A DNA stretch of 64,000 nucleotides from Macrosteles quadrilineatus (taxonomy: Eukaryota; Arthropoda; Insecta; Hemiptera; Cicadellidae). The stretch covers positions 79,787,386-79,851,385 of the forward strand of contig NW_026542595.1 in the NCBI RefSeq assembly GCF_028750875.1. Reading direction: 5' to 3'. A program made the position numbers and the translations under genes. The notes below the pieces were generated by a model. It was not told the origin of the DNA. It was given only the letters and a program-made list of their open reading frames with translations, and searched no databases. Below, piece by piece: positions 57,325 to 64,000 of this stretch (the stretch's first letter is position 1; each line of letters starts with the position of its first letter).

Positions 57325-60300
57325 AGGTATGATTAATTTTATGACCTGTATGGCGCAACACTTTTTGCATATATGTATACAATGATTTATTTTACTAAGG
57401 TACTCAACTATCTTTGGTTTTCATTAAACGCCATTAAGGATTCATAGGACCCTTGTTCATAAAATGTAAGTTGTCACGTGAGAGTTTTATACATCTTTTC
57501 AGTAGATTATAAGAAACAAAACTTCGATACGTCTGGTGTATTTATAAAAACCTAGTGACCGTTATTAACTTACTTAACTACTTACCACAAAATATGTACC
57601 ATAATACAAGTTGAATTGGACGTTTTGCTGAACTGTTAGAAATAATCATTTGTCACAACCAATTTTTAATAAAATCGTGGGAATAGTTTAAAAAAATTGA
57701 AATACGCCAAATGTTTAATACATATTGGCTTAGTTTTTAAAAAGAATGTTTTTATAGCAGGGTTAAGATTTTAACTCTACAAATCTCCAAATTAGAGAGA
57801 ACGTCTATGTGTTTATGAAATTATTACATAAGTATAGTATGTGAATAAACTAAAAATATAGGTACCCATTGTTACAAAATAAACACTCTATTACAGTTGT
57901 TTAACTTTTTTGTAGAGTAAATATATTTCAAAAGTATTAGTGCCCTAAAAGTGCTGCGAGCTGATTGAACATTATAATAATTATCGTTAGGAATTGTTTA
58001 ATACATTTTTACCAATGTATACTTATTTGTTTGAAGTTTCTAAAACATGAGTTCGTTTATTTTTTACCAGTTTTGTTATAATACCTTTGATAAATTAAGT
58101 AATAGACACTTTTTGTTTTATAAAGGCCTACCTTATATTGAGTCAAGAAATACACCTACCGTAATAAAACAACATTTTATATTTAATTTGTATAAAAAAT
58201 TCTGTTTATTTCAATAAAGGGTGTCAAAACTAAACAAAGATGGATTAACCGGTTTTACTCGCCAGGAAGTTAAAAAAAAATTAGCTAACCTTTTTTTAAT
58301 TGTGTTCTAACAACCTAGCACGTACATCAATTGTATTTGTGCAAAAATGCGAAAACCTTATTATAAGCGTTCATAATAATTTTTCCTTCATACATTATGT
58401 GGAAAGGAATATTTTATACAACCATATGTGAGGTACCAAGCTTTGGGGCAGAAAACGCAGTAAAATCCTGAATGAGATAATCCGAAGCAAGCCCCCACTG
58501 GGACGCTGTAGTGCTGAGTCGGCCTTGGTTCGTTACGTTCTCTTACGCTACTGATTGAGTTAAAACCGATATCTTAAATATTTTTCTTCCAGACTTTCAA
58601 CGAATTAAATTTATAATTTAGAGATAAAAATAATTGTAACATCTTCTAAGACAATAGGAATTTTAATATTTGTAAACATTTGAATCCATTGTATTGAAGT
58701 TCAAATTTACATTTTGAGTTATTGTACGCAAATTTGACTCACTTGATAATTCAGGATGAAATTTAATAATAGTTTTAATTAAAACTGAGATTGGTGTCTT
58801 TTCAATAGTTGATTAAACTTAACGACAAACATTTACCTTTCAACATTCTATAGCGTGTACGACAAGCTATGTATATTGATGTCCAGTGGTTCATATCTCA
58901 AAAGCTTTTGATTGTTTAACGTGTGACATATTTTGTAAATAATTTTGAAGGTCTAGCTTGAAATGAATCGTGTGTAGAAACAAAAGAGTTGGCGAATGAT
59001 TAAAATCCGAATCAAACCCAAAAAAGTTAAAATTCAATTATTTTCAACTTTACTCAAAATGAACCGAATTAATGTGGGTCAACTTAAATTTAGTAAGCAA
59101 TTTTAAACAAAATGTGCTCACTAATGATTTACTAAATTCTTATCGATCAGATAAAATGGTTTGGAATTAATCAAATTCAAAATAATGTGTAATAAAATAA
59201 AAACATTAATTAGGATGGTATAATATAGATTTTGAACCTAAGTTTTGTCGTTTTAAACCAAAAATAGAAAAAATTATAGCATTTATACCAATTATACTAT
59301 CTTATTAAAATTAATAAAATATTTGTCAAAGACTCAATTTTAATTATATTATAAGGGACTTAAATAAGGAGCAGGTATAGTCACCAAATTAATTGTGTAA
59401 AAGGTCTTATAGGTATACATATGAGGTATTTTATGATGTATAAAGTTTTTAGTTATTTATTTATGCATTATTTATGAAGCTGTGGGTGTATTTGGTGTCA
59501 TTCTCAGTTTGAGTTGTCTTTAGTTGTGAAGACTATTCTGAGAGTCGTGACGACAGTTTGATAGCTCTTCCTCATGCGGTGCTTTGAATTTTTATGTTTT
59601 GAACACACACTTGGAAGAGTATTTTGCCCACACAATGTTGGTTGATGAAGTAACCCTAAAAAGCAAGTTGTAAGGATTAATTTGATATATATATATATCT
59701 AACTCGGATACAATAAACGTCAACACTTTATTAAAACATAAGTTTAAATTATTGACCTATAAAACTATTCACATAATCGAATCTAATTTATTCCAAATTC
59801 AAAAGTTTTTCTATATTTTTCAAATATTCAGTCTTAACGTGTTAACTTATAATAATATGATCTATTTTAGTCAATCAACAGCAAAAAAATGTTGAACATC
59901 TTTATGAGAAATGGAAAAGAGTATTTTTTTGCTTGGTCTTACTATTTTTTTATATCAAATCCCAAGGATGCATAAAATGTTCAAATAATTATACTCAGTC
60001 ACAAGCTAATTTTATAAAATAAATAAATGTCAACAGTTATTACTGGTACAATGTAGGAAAATATTAATCATTCGCATACATTTATTGAAATTAATTGGAT
60101 TCAAACATGAATTTAACCACAAAAGACTGGAACTGGGATAATACCTTAGCGACAAATGTTCCTATAGCCATTCTAAACGCGAATAACTGTTCAGATTCAA
60201 GGGGAGAACTTGCGCTAACACACGTGCTTACCTAAACTTTATACAGTAAAGTAGTTTAAATCAGGAGCCTATTGTGTTCATTGTTGGTTAATGTGCTTTC

Positions 60301-60453
60301 AAAGTGATCAAACGATTCATAAATATATTATCTATGTCTGGGCCGTGGGGCTAAAGATTTCGGAAAAAAATCTGAAAAGTGACATTTTTCTATTTCGATG
60401 ACCAACCTAAAATTCATACTGCATATATCCCTCCATGTTATTCTTATGTTGAA

Positions 60454-61061
60454 CTAGCAGAGTACCCGTCCTTCGTACGGGGTTGGCATATAAGTATAAA
60501 ATGCTTATTGCAGTTATACTCAAGCTTTGAGTTTGCAATGAAGGATGGCACAGTTTGAAAAAAATATTTCTTTAAATTTACAGTATTCTATAGTATTACA
60601 CATCTACCATAGCCATAATGTTCTACCACTTCACCTAAACAATAAAGAAAAATAAATTATCGAAAATTTGCAATATATTGCAAATTATTCCTGAGGTTAA
60701 CACATAAACATAACTGTAAACAATACTACTCTGACAGTTAGTTCTCATTGCGTATCACAGTTCAAAATAGCTGTTTTCATATAATGCAAAAGAATATAGT
60801 GCTGCACCCTATTCGTAAATCTTATAACTATTTAATGCTTTTGCATATCATAGAACCAACTTTTTTAGTTGAAACAACAGCTGACTAAATTCTTTAGGAT
60901 TTTTGAGATAAGAATATGCCTAGTTAATCGGGAATGTGAGCTATCATCATGTCAAATTTCAGCCCAATCCGTCCAGTAGTTAATGCGTGATTAACCTTTA
61001 AACAAACAAACAAACAAACAAACACACAAACTTTCACATTTATAATATTATTAAAATAAGA
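60454..61061 (-). mobile_element. Non-autonomous Helitron, 608 bp, minus strand
   Basis: On the minus strand it begins TCttattttaataatattata (61061) and ends CTAG (60457-60454), with a CCCGT...ACGGG hairpin just before the end. This is the same terminal design as 22925-23313. Internal phrases are shared with that element: ggctgaaatttg, tcacattcccgattaac, ttagtcagctg and ggttctatgatat. A (CAAA)n run lies at about 60997-61020. It sits between A and T in a dispersed repeat; the related copy at 11085-11490 shows the unoccupied junction. No coding capacity. Confidence 0.88.
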
Positions 61062-61849
61062 TAACATTGAAAGTGACTGACATTTTTTATGCGAATCTAA
61101 ACCCTTTCAGAACGTGCCATAGACTTGAAATGTGGTAATAAAGTAGAATGTGATCTGAATAACAAGGAAATTCCAAAAAGTCAAATTTAAAAATTGTGGC
61201 TTCCTTAAAATAGCGGACAGCTAAAAATGCACAAAAATACTTTACAAACACTTTATTATTAGTGCTGTGGATGTGATTTTAGCTTTTAAATAATAGCGAA
61301 ACATTAATTTATCCCCATCCATTGCAAACTCTGATATGTTAAGAGCACAACGAGCCCAAAATAATTGGCAACACATTAATTTTAGAGTGTAGAGTCTTGT
61401 ACCGTAGAGGCGTGTTTAACCGCCAACTGGATTGACCGTGTAGGTTTAGTCCTTACGTGTTTTTTCTACTCCGTGCCCCCCCCCCTGAATTTTGAGTTAA
61501 CTGAAAAATAAATTTAATATTTTATAACGTTATTACAATTTATCAACTATTGCACAGTTTTTTTTTCAAAACTGACAATATAGGCATCACACATTTTCTA
61601 ATTTACTATTATACGCGCTCATGAGAACAGGCGACGATACAGCCTTTATTAAAGATTAAGTTCTCGCTCCTGCTTTTGCTACAACAATTGACTACGCTTG
61701 CCCAATCTTTTCTGTAATTCTCCTCTCTCATGTGAGGATATTTGTTTCTCTACCAGGCCACATTTATGGCATCTGATGGACGTTTTTTTTCATATGTAAA
61801 CCTAGTGATAACTTATTGTCAGCTTTCCCCATGTACCGGGTGTTGCAAA
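61062..61849. other. Non-genic stretch with dispersed repeats
   Basis: 61062-61230 continues the ccatgttattcttat-family repeat interrupted by the Helitron. 61328-61445 is the partner of 27375-27515. A C10-type run lies near 61478-61487. No gene. Confidence 0.55.
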
Positions 61850-62425
61850 TACAGGGTGTCCCGGAACTCTCTACCAATATTTTAGGGCATTGCTCCTGGG
61901 TAAGAAACATACCTAAATATAATATATAAATTATCCGGAAGTCCTTAGTTACTCACACAGCCGGCATTTTGTTTTTTCAGTTATTTTTTTTATAAAGAAT
62001 GGTTAAACATACGAAATGGGAACTTTGCACAAACATTTATGACAACTAGACAAAGCTACAAAAAAATACGACGATTTTTAAAGTTCACAAAACAAAATGG
62101 TGGCCATTTAAAATTTTGTTTCTTAAATAACTCAAAAACAGTTGATTTTACAAAAATTTTAAATGGTCGCCATTTTGTTTTATGAATTTGAAAAATCTTC
62201 ATTATTTTTTGGTAGCTTTGTCTAGTTGTCATTAATGTTTGTGCAAAGTTTCCATTCCGTATGTTTAACCATTCATTAGAAAAAAATTAATAACTGAAAA
62301 AAACAAAATGGCGGCTGTGTGAGTAACTAAGGATTTCCGGATAATTTAATTATGATATTTAGGTATGTTTCTTACCCAGGAGCAATGCCCTAAAATATTG
62401 GTAGAGAGTTTCGGGACACCCTGTA
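61850..62425. mobile_element. Foldback element, 576 bp, TACAGGGTG termini
   Basis: Two inverted arms of about 275 bp (61850-62120 and 62150-62425) make nearly the whole element a hairpin. They share accaatattttagggcattg and gacaactagacaaagctac. Ends are TACAGGGTGTCCCG on both sides. The right flank starts with TA. No coding capacity. Confidence 0.9.
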
Positions 62426-62772
62426 TAAAGGAAACCCAAAAATAATTGATTAAATATTGCTCAGCACACCAAACACGATTTTGAATACTGTGCTGTGCCA
62501 TGGCTATCGTAGTCCTAGCCTTCTTGATCTGTTAAAATTTAAAAGAAACAGCACTTTCAACAATTTTTGACGATTAGCTGATTGAGCATTGTTGCAATAC
62601 TGTAATTATGAAATATTTCGCGTTTGGGTTTCCTTTTTTTTACACCACCCCGTACGTATCTTTTCAATGAGACACAGTCAATGGATTGGCAATGGAAATT
62701 ATTTGTAAACCTTGTGTTATATCTGTGGTTTAAATTGTCCTTTGAAAACATTACTTAGGTTTTGAATATGTA
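62426..62772. other. Non-genic stretch
   Basis: Short minus-strand frame at 62557-62751 without recognisable similarity. Not accepted as a gene. Confidence 0.4.
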
Positions 62773-63663
62773 TACATTTGAAACAGTTAAAGATTTCAAT
62801 TACCTAAAAAGCGACTTTCAAGATTTTCTAAAATAATTTCATAATTCTTAAACTTTTTCTGTACTTAAAAAAAATAAACCGAATCGCATTAAATTTACCA
62901 CAGATCAATCCCATAGTTATTAGTATTAAATAAAGCATAGTTAATATCAATTCTAGTTTTAAAGTCAATGTAATTACAAATTACTAGCATTTTATAACAT
63001 AGTGGAATGTATTCTCAAACTGAAATATTAATATTAAGGTAGGAATGGTGTATATGCTAAGAAAGAGAACAAATATTCACTCAAGCTTTCGGCATCCATG
63101 TGTTATAAGCTCCATTTAGAAACTCGATGCAATAGTTTTTAAGAAACAGCCGAACACTCAAACGGGATCGTCGCTTGGGAACGTTGGGTTTCATTGCCGG
63201 CTTATTTTTAGGCACTCTGAATAGTTTTAAAGAAACAGTCGAACACTGAAAGGGAATCGTCGCTCGGGAACGTTGTGTTTACATTTGGAACAGTTAGGGA
63301 TTACAATTCCCTAAAAAGTGACTCAAGATTTTCTAAAATAATTTCACCATTCTTAAACTTTTCTGTACTTAAAAAAATAAACTGAATCGCATTAAATTTA
63401 CTAAAGATCAATCCCATAGGTAATAATAATAAATAAAGCATATAGTTAATATCAATTCTAGTTTTGAAGTCAATACAATTACAAAGTACTAGCATTTGAT
63501 AACATAGTGGAATGTATTCTCAAACTGAAATATTAATATTAAGTAGGAATAGTGTATATGCTAAAATTAAGAAAGAATAAAATATTCACTCAAGCTTTCG
63601 GCATCCATGTGTTGTAAGCTCCATTAAGAAATTCGATGCAATAGTTTTTAAGAAACAGTTTTA
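62773..63663 (+). repeat. 507-bp tandem duplication (second unit partial)
   Basis: The block from tacatttgaaacagtta (62773) restarts at tacatttggaacagtta (63280), an offset of 507 bp, and continues to about 63660 (aagaaacag). Inside the first unit, a 50-bp phrase (aagaaacagccgaacactca and gggaacgttg) is itself duplicated 90 bp later (63140 and 63230). Copies differ by several substitutions and small indels. Non-coding. Confidence 0.9.
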
Positions 63664-64000
63664 AGACACTGGCACGTTGCTGGAACACCAAAACCAACCA
63701 CTCCTTCACCTTCAACCACCAACCATATCAGCGATGCGATTACCATTTTTAACTGGAAATAAGTAAGATTATTTAGCATAATTACTTCTAATAATTATCT
63801 TACCCTAGCGACCCGTAGTTTCAAATGTCGTTTCGTTTAGTGATGTCATCGTTGGTAGGTTAAAACAAGGAGTCATAATAGAGGTGTCTTAATTGGTCGT
63901 CATAATCGGGAGGTCTTCATAGGTAGTCATAGGTAGGGAGGTCGCAGTTGAAGACAAGGCATGGCTGTGCAATGTTTGACTCTCCTGACCAGATTGCATC
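63664..64000. other. Non-genic end of window
   Basis: Contains a loose run of related phrases (gtcataat, gtcttaa, ggtagtcatagg) at 63865-63945. No gene. Confidence 0.4.

Larger units (their letters stand above)
55250..60453. other. Long non-genic AT-rich stretch
   Basis: It includes a repeat fragment at 56095-56185 (inverted relative of 29575-29665), a degenerate foldback terminus caccctgca near 55792, a GC-richer islet at 56950-57260, and a ta-microsatellite near 59683-59697. No gene with recognisable product was found. Confidence 0.5.

Overview
This window looks like intergenic DNA from a large, AT-rich animal genome, most probably an insect. The evidence is the set of transposable elements: an R1-type non-LTR element, a Jockey-type non-LTR element, Ty3/Gypsy and BEL/Pao LTR elements, MULE transposase remnants, Helitrons, and many foldback elements ending in TACAGGGTG. 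A hemipteran host would fit but is only an inference. I found no convincing host gene, no tRNA or rRNA gene, no CRISPR array and no operon. Every long reading frame with a recognisable product is transposon-derived, and nearly all are broken by frameshifts, deletions or assembly gaps.

Layout: 0.4-1.2 kb holds remnants of two DNA-transposon proteins (minus strand). 3.2-3.8 kb is a foldback element next to the C-terminal part of a Helitron helicase (4.0-4.7 kb, minus). 5.2-6.0 kb is a MULE transposase remnant ending at a 100-N gap. 6.1-10.6 kb is an R1-clade non-LTR element with an intact ORF1, a frameshifted ORF2, a 3' UTR and a poly(A) tail. 12.0-16.7 kb is a mosaic of inverted retroelement fragments ending in a 127-bp tandem repeat. 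17.5-18.9 kb is a GC-rich island built on a 29-30-bp minisatellite. 22.3-24.3 kb holds two copies of a 0.73-kb repeat; a small Helitron sits in the first copy and the second preserves the empty site. 30.7-32.7 kb carries a perfect 17-copy 29-bp minisatellite and then an 82/94-bp satellite with higher-order structure. 34.4-38.3 kb holds a Gypsy element and a BEL element in the same orientation, both with internal deletions. 48.6-49.9 kb is a 0.55-kb direct duplication whose copies differ mainly in homopolymer length. 50.9-51.9 kb and 61.9-62.4 kb are two more foldback elements. 52.7-53.6 kb is a Jockey LINE 3' end (minus) running into a second 100-N gap. 60.5-61.1 kb is a second non-autonomous Helitron (minus), and 62.8-63.7 kb is a 507-bp tandem duplication.

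The genes do not act together as a pathway; they are independent mobile-element relics. The most informative observations are the Helitron insertions with empty sites inside the same window, the higher-order satellite, a 54-bp near-perfect palindrome, and the family of long-armed TACAGGGTG foldback elements. The homopolymer differences between the 48.6/49.4-kb copies warn that some apparent frameshifts may be consensus errors and not decay.
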